Assembly (NCBI RefSeq): GCF_001426665.1
Contig: NZ_LMEY01000006.1
Span: 162,755 to 226,754 of the forward strand
Direction of reading: 5' to 3'
Origin: Rhizobium sp. Root1334
Lineage (GTDB): Bacteria > Pseudomonadota > Alphaproteobacteria > Rhizobiales > Rhizobiaceae
DNA length: 64,000 bases
The translations under genes and the position numbers were made by a program. A model generated the notes under the pieces. It worked only from the letters and a program-made list of their open reading frames with translations, had not been told where the DNA came from and ran no database searches. Positions 17,738 through 29,074 of this stretch are shown in pieces. The stretch's first letter is position 1. The number at the start of each line of letters is the position of its first letter.

Positions 17738-18241
17738 ATGTTCGACGGCGGAATGAAACACGATGCGGCGGCACATGGCTCTCCGCCGCATCGTAGCGCC
17801 TTTTCCTACCCCGCTGGCAAGGAACTCTCGGCAAGCGGCGTCATCAGCGCGCCCTCAAGGAGGAGATTTCCGAACCGGTGGCAGGTCCATACAGACGCCC
17901 TTGGCCGCTTCGGCCGCCATTCCAATGCTTTCCCCCAAGGTCGGATGCGGATGGATGGTCTTGCCGATGTCGCTGGCGTCAGCGTTGCCATGCGTCCGTA
18001 ACCTCGCCCAATAGTGCGGCTGGCGATGATCACGCAAGAAGGCACATCGGTGTTACCTTGGCGCCGCGAGTGTCGAACCTCAGCAAACCGGCCCGTCGGC
18101 GACCGCCCGGGCCGGTGACACATTTAGCATTCGGAGGACACTTCAGGTGTGCAAATGTCAGCGCGGGATCCAGGCAGGGGCTGTCCTTTCGCCACGCGAA
18201 AGTTACAGCCCTCCAACCTGAAAGCCGCCGGAGGATCAGCG
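17738..18241. other. Gap holding an lpd remnant
   Basis: About 500 bases between the amidohydrolase and the PccR-type regulator. Apart from the dihydrolipoyl dehydrogenase tail listed separately, I see no gene. Several overlapping frames on both strands lack ribosome sites and recognisable products. Confidence 0.5.
17855..17989 (-). pseudogene. C-terminal remnant of dihydrolipoyl dehydrogenase
   Basis: The minus-strand frame reads GNADASDIGKTIHPHPTLGE and then SIGMAAEAAKGVCMDLPPVRK before the stop. This is the end of a dihydrolipoyl dehydrogenase, including the HPHPT active-site region of the dimerisation domain. About 45 residues of a roughly 465-residue enzyme remain; upstream, homology is lost and there is no start. 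It is a non-functional fragment left by a deletion or rearrangement next to the propionate locus. Confidence 0.7.
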
Positions 18242-19660
18242 TCAATTGTCGCCGATACTGTAGGGAAGAACCGTCCGCACATCGTGATCGACATGGAGTT
18301 TTCTCATGAGAGGTGGGACAGCGCGCTGAAAACACTGCGTCCTCTCGCAGATACGGCATGAAATCCCGATGGGATCAAAGCTCGAGCGATTTGAAAGATC
18401 AAGGTCGTCCGCATAGACGAAAGCAGAGGCGTAGGAGATTTCGCATCCAAACGCGATGGCGTATTGCGGCAATGAGCTATTGAAACCGCCCCCGCCCTTG
18501 GTGATCTGCGTCGCAAGACACAGATAGCGGACGCCGTCCGGCGTTTCCGCCAGTTGCCTGATGATACGGCCATGCGCCTCGAACGCCTGGTGGACATTCC
18601 ACAGCGGGCAGGCCGCCCCAAATCTGGCAAACTGCAGTTTTGTCGCGCTATGCCGCTTGGTAATGTTTCCCGCCCTGTCGACCCGCGCGAAGAAGACCGG
18701 GACGCCCTTTTCGCCCGGACGCTGTAATGTGCTGAGCCGGTGGCAGACTTGCTCCAGACTCGCACCGAAACGCGACGCCAGAAGTTCGAGATCGTGGCGC
18801 AACAGGTTCGCAGCGGACTGGAACCCTCTGTAAGGCAACAGCAAGGCACCGGCAAAATAGTTGTGAAGCCCGATGCGACAGATGTCCGCCGCTTCCTTGG
18901 TCCGGAAGTTGCCGGTCTTGGCCACCTTGTCGACAGTTTCCGCGGCCTGCAGCTGCGCAATTTGCAGAGCCAGCTGAAAGTCGCGGCTGGTCGCCGGAAT
19001 ATATGCGTTAAGAGACAAAATCCGTGTCTTCGGATCGAAATGGCGCAGGATGTCCCGCCCAGGCTCGGCCCGGACGACTTTTACATTGTGCACCCTTTGA
19101 AGATAGTTGGTCAGGACCGCATGGCGGTCATCGTGCTCGAGCCCAAGCTCGCCTGCCAGCTCCTCCGCCTGCACATCCAGGTCATGAATGTAGTTGTCGA
19201 CGAAATGAAAGAAGTCCCGGACCTCTTCGTATGGCGTCGCTTCCGCAGCGAGCGTCGATCGGCCCATGCTGTCATTGAGGCTCGCCAGCTGCTCGCTGTT
19301 TCGCCGATACGCCTGGTGCGCCCGGACCAGGGCATGCGCCAGAGACGGGGCGTTCTGGGTGATGAGTTTAAGCTCCTGCAGATTTGGCGTATAGGATCCG
19401 AACAGGGGATCAGTCAGCGCTTCCGAAAGGGCCGACAACAACCGGTCCCCTTCGCCTGCCGAAAGTTCGCTCAAATCTATCTGAAACTTATCGACCAGGG
19501 CGACAAGCACAGCGGCCGAAACCGGCCTCTGATTGTTTTCGATCTGATTGAGATAGCTTGTTGAAATACCGATCCGGTCTGCAAATTGGCTCTGAGTGGC
19601 CTTGAGGCCTTCACGCAGAGACCGGATTTTCCGGCCGATAAAGAGCTTCCGCATCACCAT
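18242..19660 (-). CDS. Short-chain fatty acyl-CoA responsive regulator (ScfR/PccR/RamB type)
   Basis: A 472-residue regulator. It has an XRE-type helix-turn-helix at the N-terminus (IGRKIRSLREGLKATQSQFADRIGISTSYLNQIENNQRP), a central IrrE/DUF955-like region (VDNYIHDLDVQAEELAGELG... FAGALLLPYRGFQ), and a DUF2083-type C-terminal part with clustered cysteines (GISCRICERTQCFQRAVPP). PccR of Rhodobacter sphaeroides controls propionyl-CoA carboxylase genes; the same divergent arrangement with pccB is seen here. The start is ATG 19660 or 19654; neither has a strong ribosome site, and the operator-like repeats abut it. Confidence 0.85.
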   Translation of the reverse strand: MVMRKLFIGRKIRSLREGLKATQSQFADRIGISTSYLNQIENNQRPVSAAVLVALVDKFQIDLSELSAGEGDRLLSALSEALTDPLFGSYTPNLQELKLITQNAPSLAHALVRAHQAYRRNSEQLASLNDSMGRSTLAAEATPYEEVRDFFHFVDNYIHDLDVQAEELAGELGLEHDDRHAVLTNYLQRVHNVKVVRAEPGRDILRHFDPKTRILSLNAYIPATSRDFQLALQIAQLQAAETVDKVAKTGNFRTKEAADICRIGLHNYFAGALLLPYRGFQSAANLLRHDLELLASRFGASLEQVCHRLSTLQRPGEKGVPVFFARVDRAGNITKRHSATKLQFARFGAACPLWNVHQAFEAHGRIIRQLAETPDGVRYLCLATQITKGGGGFNSSLPQYAIAFGCEISYASAFVYADDLDLSNRSSFDPIGISCRICERTQCFQRAVPPLMRKLHVDHDVRTVLPYSIGDN

Positions 19661-19661
19661 G

Positions 19662-19694
19662 TTTGCACTTTCGCAAATTTTAGTTTGCAAAATT
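19662..19694. promoter_or_regulatory. Candidate PccR operator (TTTGCAAA-like repeats)
   Basis: Between pccR and pccB, TTTGCACT (19662), TTCGCAAA (19670) and TTTGCAAA (19684) follow each other within 33 bases. The known PccR site in Rhodobacter is a repeated TTTGCAAA. The position directly before the regulator start suggests autoregulation and control of pccB. Site assignment is by resemblance only. Confidence 0.6.
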
Positions 19695-19785
19695 CTATAT
19701 TAAGCAATGCCGCCCGATCAACCATTTTCTCGAAAGGGCCAAACACGTATGAATGTTCATGTCGAAGCACGTGGATGGAGTGATA

Positions 19786-21283
19786 ATGCGTTCAATACTT
19801 GACCAGCTTGGCGTTCGCCGCGCCGAGGCGCGTCTTGGCGGCGGACAGAAGCGTATCGATGCCCAGCATGCCAAGGGCAAGCTGACGGCGCGCGAGCGGA
19901 TCGAGGTGCTGCTCGACGAGGGCTCGTTTGAAGAATACGACATGTATGTCACCCACCGCGCCGTCGATTTCGGCATGGCCGAGCAGAAGGTGGCGGGCGA
20001 TGGAGGTCTATGTCTTTTCCCAGGATTTCACCGTCCTTGGTGGCTCGCTGTCCGAGACCCACGCCCAGAAGATCCGCAAGATCATGGACATGGCGGTGCG
20101 CAACGGCGCGCCGGTGATTGGCCTCAACGATTCCGGCGGCGCCCGCATCCAGGAAGGCGTCGCCTCGCTTGCCGGCTATGCCGAAGTGTTCCGCCGCAAT
20201 GCCGAAGCGTCCGGCGTCATCCCGCAGATTTCCGTCATCATGGGTCCCTGCGCCGGTGGTGCCGTTTATTCGCCGGCCATGACCGACTTCATCTTCATGG
20301 TGCGCGACTCATCCTACATGTTCGTCACCGGCCCGGATGTGGTGAAAACCGTCACCAACGAGATCGTCACCGCTGAAGAACTTGGTGGCGCCGGCACGCA
20401 CACGAAAAAATCCTCGGTCGCCGATGCGGCCTATGAAAACGATATCGAAACGCTGGAACAGGTCCGGCTGCTGTTTGATTTCCTGCCGCTGAACAACCGC
20501 GAAAAGCCGCCGGTCCGTCCCTTCCACGACGATCCGGCCCGCCTCGAAAACCGGCTGGACACGCTGATCCCTGACAGTTCGGCCAAACCCTACGACATGA
20601 AGGAGCTCATTCATGCGATTGCCGATGAAGGCGATTTCTTCGAGCTGCAGGAGGCCTTTGCCAGGAACATCATCACCGGCTTCATCCGGCTGGAAGGTGA
20701 GAGCGTCGGCATCATCGCCAACCAGCCGATGGTGCTGGCCGGCTGCCTTGATATCGACAGTTCCCGCAAGGCAGCCCGCTTCGTCCGCTTCTGCGATGCC
20801 TTCTCGATCCCGATCCTGACGCTGGTCGACGTTCCCGGCTTCCTGCCCGGCGTGGCGCAGGAATATGGCGGCGTCATCAAGCATGGCGCCAAGCTTCTGT
20901 TCGCCTACAGCCAGGCAACCGTGCCGATGGTGACCCTGATCACGCGAAAGGCCTATGGCGGTGCCTATGACGTGATGGCGTCGAAACATATCGGCGCCGA
21001 CATCAACTATGCCTGGCCGACCGCCGAGATCGCCGTGATGGGCGCCAAGGGCGCGACCGAAATCCTCTACCGCTCCGAGCTTGGCGACGCCGACAAGATC
21101 GCCGCCCGGACGAAAGAATACGAGGAACGCTTCGCCAACCCCTTCGTCGCCGCCGAGCGTGGCTTCATCGACGAGGTCATCATGCCCCACTCGTCGCGCC
21201 GCCGCATCGCCCGCGCCTTTGCTTCGCTCAGGGGCAAACGCAAGGAACAACTATGGCGAAAACACGATACGATACCGCTATAG
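19786..21283 (+). pseudogene. pccB: Propionyl-CoA carboxylase beta chain, broken by internal deletion
   Basis: The carboxyltransferase chain is split over two frames. The first runs from ATG 19786 ([20 protein letters not shown]) to about 20003 ([12 protein letters not shown]). The second takes over at 20001 ([20 protein letters not shown]) and continues to 21283 with all later family motifs ([49 protein letters not shown]). Family members have about 11-13 more residues between these parts (the VVTGWGT... strand). The junction is ATGG (20000-20003), so a deletion between two ATGG copies explains both the missing residues and the frame change. The active enzyme would be lost unless a second copy exists. 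Confidence 0.85.
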
Positions 21284-21359
21284 TGTTGGCGCAATCCATC
21301 CTCCAACCAAACCGGGGATGACGGAAACAAGAGCAAAAATTGAATAGATCGAGAAGAAA

Positions 21360-23363
21360 ATGATTTCGAAAATCCTCATTGCCAATCGCGGCGAGATTGC
21401 CTGCCGGGTGATCAAGACGGCGCGTAAGATGGGCATCAAGACGGTTGCGGTCTATTCGGACGCGGATGCCGGTGCGCTGCATGTCTCGATGGCCGACGAG
21501 GCCGTGCATATCGGGCCTTCGCCGTCGAACCAGTCCTATATCGTCATCGACAAGATCCTCGAGGCGATCAGGAAGACAGGCGCCGACGCGGTCCACCCCG
21601 GCTACGGTTTCCTCTCGGAGAACGCCGCCTTTGCACAGGCGCTGGAAAAGGCCGGCGTCGCCTTCGTCGGTCCGCCGGTTGGCGCCATTGAGGCGATGGG
21701 CGACAAGATCACGTCGAAGAAGCTGGCGGCTGAGGCCGGCGTCTCCACCGTACCCGGCCATATGGGCCTGATCGCCGATGCCGAAGAGGCGGTTAAGATT
21801 TCCGCCGCGATCGGTTATCCGGTGATGATCAAGGCATCGGCCGGTGGCGGCGGCAAGGGCATGCGGATCGCCTGGAACGATGCGGAAGCCCGCGAAGGAT
21901 TCCAGTCCTCGAAGAACGAAGCGAAGGCATCGTTCGGCGACGACCGCATCTTCATCGAAAAGTTCGTCACCCAGCCGCGTCATATCGAAATCCAGGTGCT
22001 CGGCGACAAGCATGGCACCGTTCTTTACCTCGGCGAGCGCGAATGCTCGATCCAACGGCGAAACCAGAAGGTTATCGAAGAAGCCCCGTCACCGTTCCTC
22101 GACGCGGCCACCCGCCGCGCCATGGGCGAGCAGGCCGTGGCATTGTCCAAGGCGGTCGGATATCATTCGGCCGGAACCGTCGAGTTCATCGTCGATGGCG
22201 ACCGCAACTTCTACTTCCTCGAAATGAACACCCGCCTGCAAGTCGAGCATCCCGTCACCGAACTGATCACCGGCATCGATCTGGTCGAGCAGATGATCCG
22301 TGTCGCGTCGGGTGAAAAGCTGGCTTTCGACCAGGACGACATCAAACTCAACGGCTGGGCGATCGAAAGCCGGCTTTACGCAGAAGACCCTTACCGCAAC
22401 TTCCTGCCGTCGATCGGCCGTCTCTCCCGCTACCGGCCGCCGGCTGAAGGCATGGCGGCCGACGGCACGGTCGTGCGTAACGATACAGGCGTCTTCGAAG
22501 GCGGCGAGATCTCGATGTATTACGACCCGATGGTCGCCAAGCTCTGCACCTGGGCTCCTGATCGCCTCACCGCCATTGACGCGATGAGCGCCGCACTCGA
22601 CAATTTCGAGGTCGAGGGCATCGGCCATAACCTGCCGTTCCTCTCGGCGGTCATGCAGCACGAGCGGTTCCGCTCCGGTAAGATTACCACGGCCTTCATC
22701 GCCGAGGAATTTCCGGACGGCTTCCACGGTGTCGAGCCGGATGTGGCGTCCGCGCAGAAACTGGCCGCCGTCGCGACCCTGGTGCATCAGGCCCTGCAGG
22801 AGCGGGCCGCGCAGATTTCCGGCACCATCGGCAATCATCGCCGGGTGATCGGCAAGGACTGGGCCGTCACGTTTGCCGGGCAGGAGCATGCCGTAACGCT
22901 CGACACCTCCGCCGACGGCGCTTACGCCCTGCTGGCCGATGGCAGCGCCCTCACCGCTGCCGGCGACTGGACACCCGGCCGCAGCCACGCCAATTTCAAT
23001 ATCGATGGCACCGTAATGGGCGTGAAGATTGATCTTGTTGGCACCGGCATTCGTCTGCGCTGGCGCGGCATCGATATCACCGCCCATGTGCGCAGCCCGC
23101 GTGTTGCCGGGCTGGCGCGGCTGATGCCGAAAAAGCTGCCGCCGGATACATCGAAAATGCTGCTCTGCCCGATGCCCGGCGTCATCACTGCCGTCACGGT
23201 TGTTGCGGGCGAGACCGTGGAAGCCGGCCAGGCGCTGGCAACGGTCGAAGCCATGAAGATGGAGAATATCCTGCGCGCCGAACGCCGTGGCACCGTCAAG
23301 CGCGTGGCTGTTGCCGCAGGCGCCAGTCTCGCCGTTGACGAGCTGATCATGGAGTTCGAATAA
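21360..23363 (+). CDS. pccA: Propionyl/acetyl-CoA carboxylase alpha chain (biotin carboxylase + biotin carrier)
   Basis: A 667-residue protein beginning MISKILIANRGEIACRVIKT. It has the biotin carboxylase fold with the ATP-grasp glycine-rich loop KASAGGGGKGMR, YLGERECSIQRRNQKVIEEA and EMNTRLQVEHPVTE, a linker, and a C-terminal biotin carrier domain with biotinylation site EAMKME (Lys633). It carboxylates biotin for transfer to propionyl-CoA by the beta chain. The gene appears intact although pccB upstream is broken. It lies 76 bases after pccB. Confidence 0.95.
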   Translation: MISKILIANRGEIACRVIKTARKMGIKTVAVYSDADAGALHVSMADEAVHIGPSPSNQSYIVIDKILEAIRKTGADAVHPGYGFLSENAAFAQALEKAGVAFVGPPVGAIEAMGDKITSKKLAAEAGVSTVPGHMGLIADAEEAVKISAAIGYPVMIKASAGGGGKGMRIAWNDAEAREGFQSSKNEAKASFGDDRIFIEKFVTQPRHIEIQVLGDKHGTVLYLGERECSIQRRNQKVIEEAPSPFLDAATRRAMGEQAVALSKAVGYHSAGTVEFIVDGDRNFYFLEMNTRLQVEHPVTELITGIDLVEQMIRVASGEKLAFDQDDIKLNGWAIESRLYAEDPYRNFLPSIGRLSRYRPPAEGMAADGTVVRNDTGVFEGGEISMYYDPMVAKLCTWAPDRLTAIDAMSAALDNFEVEGIGHNLPFLSAVMQHERFRSGKITTAFIAEEFPDGFHGVEPDVASAQKLAAVATLVHQALQERAAQISGTIGNHRRVIGKDWAVTFAGQEHAVTLDTSADGAYALLADGSALTAAGDWTPGRSHANFNIDGTVMGVKIDLVGTGIRLRWRGIDITAHVRSPRVAGLARLMPKKLPPDTSKMLLCPMPGVITAVTVVAGETVEAGQALATVEAMKMENILRAERRGTVKRVAVAAGASLAVDELIMEFE

Positions 23364-23407
23364 TGGCCGCGCCGGCAATATGCGTTGCTGGGTCGAAGGC
23401 CGCGGCA

Positions 23408-23472
23408 TGCTCCCTCTTCTCCCCAACGGGGAGAAGGTGGCCCGAAGGGCCGGATGAGGGGGAGCCACAAAC
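23408..23472. repeat. Rhizobial-type palindromic intergenic repeat
   Basis: Nested inverted repeats: CTTCTCCCC/GGGGAGAAG with a 3-base loop, GGCCC-GAA-GGGCC at 23439-23451, and outer arms GCTCCC/GGGAGC. Palindromes of this composition are frequent between genes in Rhizobium and relatives. It lies 45 bases after pccA and may act as an mRNA 3' end. Confidence 0.65.
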
Positions 23473-24159
23473 TCCGAACCTACCCTGCCGCCCCTGAATT
23501 ATGTTGGCGGCCGGGCATATAAATTCCCGTCACCGTGAACGAAAACAACGGCTTCAGAGAAATCGAATGGTCTTTCATCCCCGCCCAGAGCATCCGTGTC
23601 ATCCTGTGTCCATCCCGCCATCGGATACGCTGCCAGGCGTGGCAGTCAGGCGGGACCGGCGCCTGGTGCAAGGGGATGACGCAAATCCTGGCATCGGGGG
23701 TCTGCGGAAAATGGTCTCCCTCCGGCGACACGGGAGAAGCGGACAGGTTACGGATCGACCCTCCTGCTTCCGATGCCCGAAAGAGCGCGCCGGGCGTGCC
23801 TGTGCGGCACACAGGGTGGCAAACGGAATGGTTTCGCCGGACGCATCAAAAGTCCGTCCGATTCCTCTTCTATGTCTCGGATTTAACCCGAGGACGAGGA
23901 CATCGGAGGCACCGGCGGCGGCCGGGTGGAGCGTTGCCGATAAATTGGTTCGGCCGGGCTCCATCGGGTTACACGAACACCATTCTAGCGAGCCACCTCA
24001 GAGAGACCCCAGTCGCAGGCATAAACCGCTGAACGGGGTGCTGAAAGGTGCCATCTCTTCTACTCTCTCGCGGCAGCTTCCAGCGCCCCGTCCGAGTGTC
24101 GTTGCAGCAGCCCCACGGCGCGGATCGCGCGCGTGGCTAACGGCAGTTGAGGCAGACTT
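23473..24159. other. Intergenic region, repeat-like, no supported gene
   Basis: About 690 bases between two palindromic repeats. Overlapping frames exist on both strands but have no ribosome site or known product; their translations (for example CVIPLHQAP... on the minus strand) look like the spurious proteins predicted in rhizobial intergenic repeats. Confidence 0.5.
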
Positions 24160-24291
24160 CCACCTCCCCCTTGAGGGGGGAGGTCGCCGCAAAGCGGCGG
24201 GTGGGGGTGATGGTCAGGGACGTTTGAAGCGTCACCCCACCCCGGCACTGCGTGCCAACCCTCGCCCTCAAGGGGAGGGTGTACGTTCGAT
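24160..24291. repeat. Composite palindromic repeat upstream of the mutase gene
   Basis: Contains CCTCCCCC/GGGGGGAGG around TTGA (24162-24183), GCCGC-AAA-GCGGC (24186-24198), a GTGGGGGTGA/TCACCCCAC pair (24201 and 24231) and a closing CCCTC...GAGGG. The arms fold into a cruciform-like structure. It ends 20 bases before the mutase start, so it lies in the mutase leader. Confidence 0.6.
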
Positions 24292-24311
24292 CGATGCAAG
24301 GAGACTTTCCC

Positions 24312-26453
<2,142 letters not shown>

Positions 26454-26518
26454 GGCGACCCGCAGAAAAAGCCAATATGAACCGCTTCCTTTCATCGTGA
26501 CGATCGGAGAACGAACAC

Positions 26519-26908
26519 GTGCCGCCTTCTACAAGACCAAACGGGGAACTGACCCTGCGCACATTAGCCATGCCGGGAGATGCCAATGCTGCTGGCGACA
26601 TTTTCGGCGGATGGGTTATGGCTCAGATGGACTTGTCCTGTGGCATAAGGGCGGCCGAGCGTGCCCGGGGCCGTGTGGTAACGGCCGCCGTCAAGGAAAT
26701 GGCTTTCGCACTGCCGGTCAAGATCGGCGATACGCTCTGCATCTACACGGACGTTGTCGCAGTTGGCCGCACCTCGATGAATCTCAAGGTCGAGGCCTGG
26801 GCTCGCCGGTATCTCTCCGACCAGATCGACAAAGTGACGGACGCCATTTTTGTGATGGTGGCGCTGGACGATGACGGCCGGCCGAAGGCGGTTCCGGAAG
26901 CGGGATAG
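26519..26908 (+). CDS. Acyl-CoA thioesterase, YciA/hotdog family
   Basis: A 129-residue hotdog-fold thioesterase (TLRTLAMPGDANAAGDIFGG, VTAAVKEMAFALPVKIGDTL, VGRTSMNLKVEAWARR). The DANAAGDIFGGWVMAQMD motif carries the catalytic Asp of the YciA group. It hydrolyses acyl-CoAs to free acid and CoA. GTG 26519 follows CGGAGA. It stands 65 bases after the mutase gene in the same direction and may relieve CoA trapping in propionate metabolism. Confidence 0.85.
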   Translation: MPPSTRPNGELTLRTLAMPGDANAAGDIFGGWVMAQMDLSCGIRAAERARGRVVTAAVKEMAFALPVKIGDTLCIYTDVVAVGRTSMNLKVEAWARRYLSDQIDKVTDAIFVMVALDDDGRPKAVPEAG

Positions 26909-27021
26909 CGAGCATGAATCCGCCTTCCACGGATGAAGTTGCGTTCGAACAGCGAACACGGCTTCAAGGGCCGATTGAGAGAGGCATTCTATAACACCGC
27001 GGATAAAGCAGGGAGGTCATC

Positions 27022-27216
27022 TTGGAATCCGGTCACGACACGAGAGAGCTCGAAATGGTCGTCTTGATGACACCGGACATGGCGAATTTCAGCGGCAAGG
27101 GTCATGGCGGAGCGCTGCTCAATCTCCTTGATCGGGTCGCTTTTTCCTGCGCATCCAGATTAACCGTGTGTCAACACGGTTCGGTATGCTGCAACCACAG
27201 TATGGCACGGTCTTGA
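27022..27216 (+). pseudogene. Truncated acyl-CoA thioesterase
   Basis: A TTG start with GGGAGG six bases upstream opens a frame that matches the beginning of another hotdog thioesterase: RELEMVVLMTPDMANFSGKG, then HGGALLNLLDRVAFSCAS. After about 45 residues the conserved sequence stops and 19 unrelated residues lead to a stop. A perfect 8-4-8 inverted repeat (27162-27181) sits exactly at the break. The catalytic fold is incomplete, so it is a remnant. Confidence 0.7.
27162..27181. repeat. Perfect inverted repeat at the thioesterase break
   Basis: AACCGTGT (27162-27169), loop GTCA, ACACGGTT (27174-27181). It lies 52 bases beyond the stop of the convergent NAD(P)-binding gene and may act as its transcription end, or mark the deletion or insertion that truncated the thioesterase. 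Confidence 0.6.
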
Positions 27217-27232
27217 GACCGGCCGGAAACCG

Positions 27233-27907
27233 TCAGGCATCGCTGCCTGCTGTGGACAACGCACGTGCCTTGCCCTCCAAAAGCGACTGCATCTCACTGC
27301 GGCCGAGCTTTGCCCCGAAGATCGGCGTGCCTCCGGCAAAATTACGGCTGGCGGCAAGCGTGCCAGCATCGACCGGGTCGAAGCCCAAGCGATCGACGAA
27401 ATCTGCAACAACACGCCGGGCCTGCGGATCATTACCCGCGAGCGCCAGAGCGCGCCGGTCCGGATCACCCGGCGACCGCGCCTCCTCGTCGATTTCGTGA
27501 TAGCCCATATGATTGAAGCTGCGGACCAGCCGGGCATCGGGCAGATAAGCCTGTATGACCTCGCTGCTGGAAGAGGTTGCTTCAAACTCCGGCAGAATTC
27601 CGTCGGTTGGCGCCCAGTAGTTCATGGCATCAATCACGATTTTCCCCGCAAACAGCTCCGGCCGCAGAGCCCGATACTTGGACAGAGGCAAAGCAAGAAT
27701 GATGATATCGGCGGCCGAGATCGCCGTCTCCGCCTGATCTGCCTTTGCGCCGGGCGTCATGATTTCAAGCAAGAACGCAATGTCGGCCGCCGGCTTTGAC
27801 GTGGCAATCCTGACATCGAAGCCTGCCGCAACGGCACGGCGCGCAAGCGCGGTGCCAACGCGCCCCGCGCCCAAGATGCCAATCGTCTTTACGTCGTCGT
27901 TTCGCAT
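27233..27907 (-). CDS. NAD(P)-binding protein, F420-dependent NADP reductase-like
   Basis: A 224-residue Rossmann protein: dinucleotide motif IGILGAGRVGTALARRAVAAGFDV near the N-terminus, DIIILALPLSKY, GKIVIDAMNYWAP, and a C-terminal helical part (VVADFVDRLGFDPVDAGTL). It resembles the NADPH-dependent F420 reductase/NADP oxidoreductase family; rhizobia need not use F420, so the cofactor partner is open. ATG 27907 follows GGGGGA. It is 10 bases after the LLM-class flavin oxidoreductase gene and almost certainly cotranscribed with it. Confidence 0.8.
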   Translation of the reverse strand: MRNDDVKTIGILGAGRVGTALARRAVAAGFDVRIATSKPAADIAFLLEIMTPGAKADQAETAISAADIIILALPLSKYRALRPELFAGKIVIDAMNYWAPTDGILPEFEATSSSSEVIQAYLPDARLVRSFNHMGYHEIDEEARSPGDPDRRALALAGNDPQARRVVADFVDRLGFDPVDAGTLAASRNFAGGTPIFGAKLGRSEMQSLLEGKARALSTAGSDA

Positions 27908-27917
27908 GTATTCCCCC

Positions 27918-28964
27918 TTACTGAGGCTTGGCGATGCCCAACTCGGCATCCACCAGCGGCTTGACTTGAGTACCGAGCAGTTCGATCGAACGCAGGAAGT
28001 CCTTCTGCGGCAGCTGGCCCAGGTCCATCTGGAAGAACTGGCGCATATGGCCAACGCTCCTATGCAGGTTGACAACGCGTTCGGCGATCTCGATGGCGCT
28101 GCCGACGAACAATGCTCCGCCGCCATTGGCGTCCTGGTCAAAATGCGGACGCTGTGGCGCTGCAAAGCCGCGGATCGCACCCAGCGAGCTCATGGCTGCA
28201 TGCCAATGTGTCCACCAGAGGTCCTTGGCCTTGGCAGCGTCATCGCCAATGAAACCGGGACTGGCGATCGAGATCTTGACCGGTGCGCCGGGGATGGCTG
28301 CCTGCTCGGCTGCACGGCGATACAGATCGGCAAGGGGTGCAAAACGTGCGGCTTGCCCACCAATGATCGCATAAGCAACCGGCAGGCCGAGCAAGGCCGC
28401 GCGAACCGACGAATGCGGGTTGCCGCCTGTGGCCAGCCAGATCGGCAACGACCCTGCGTCAGGACGCGGCACGATGAGGGCGTCATTCAACGCCGGACGG
28501 AATTTACCGCTCCAGGTGATGCTTTCCTTCTCGTTGACCTCAAGCAGCAGATCAAGCTTCTCCGCAAAGAGTTCGTCATAGTCGTTCAAACTATGGCCAA
28601 AGAGCGGGAACGATTCAGTTGAGGAACCCCGGCCGGCGGTGATTTCAGCGCGCCCGTTCGACAACGCATCCAGCGTCGCAAATTGCTGATAGACCCGCAC
28701 GGGATCATCAGTGCTGAGAACCGTTACCGCACTACCCAGCTTGATGTTCTTCGTCATCGATGCCGCGGCTCCCAGCACGACGGTAGCAGCAGATGCCGGC
28801 ATCTCGTAGGTGTGGTGCTCGCCGATCCCGAAATAGTCCAGGCCCACCTGGTCGGCAAGCTGGATGGCTTCGAGCAGATTACGGGTGGCTTGCGCCGTCG
28901 AACCGAGCTTTCCCGTGGCGGGATCCCTCTGGACATCGCCGAAGCTGTAAACGCCAATTTCCAT
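27918..28964 (-). CDS. LLM-class flavin-dependent oxidoreductase
   Basis: A 348-residue TIM-barrel protein of the luciferase-like monooxygenase class: MEIGVYSFGDVQRDPATGKL, LDYFGIGEHHTYEMPASAA, VLSTDDPVRVYQQFATLD, GRAEITAGRGSSTESFPLFG and PLPIW-like SLPIWLATGGNP. Such enzymes use FMN to oxidise or hydroxylate small organics; the substrate is unknown. ATG 28964 follows AAGGAG. Divergent from an HxlR regulator and coupled to the NAD(P)-binding gene, which may provide reductant. Confidence 0.9.
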   Translation of the reverse strand: MEIGVYSFGDVQRDPATGKLGSTAQATRNLLEAIQLADQVGLDYFGIGEHHTYEMPASAATVVLGAAASMTKNIKLGSAVTVLSTDDPVRVYQQFATLDALSNGRAEITAGRGSSTESFPLFGHSLNDYDELFAEKLDLLLEVNEKESITWSGKFRPALNDALIVPRPDAGSLPIWLATGGNPHSSVRAALLGLPVAYAIIGGQAARFAPLADLYRRAAEQAAIPGAPVKISIASPGFIGDDAAKAKDLWWTHWHAAMSSLGAIRGFAAPQRPHFDQDANGGGALFVGSAIEIAERVVNLHRSVGHMRQFFQMDLGQLPQKDFLRSIELLGTQVKPLVDAELGIAKPQ

Positions 28965-29074
28965 GTGCTTCACTCCTTGTCGCAAACATAGTCAGGGTCT
29001 TGCTTGCGTGTGGTATATTATCGTAACTAGGCCTAATATTGTGACCGATACGAATTGCACAAGGAGGCACATCG

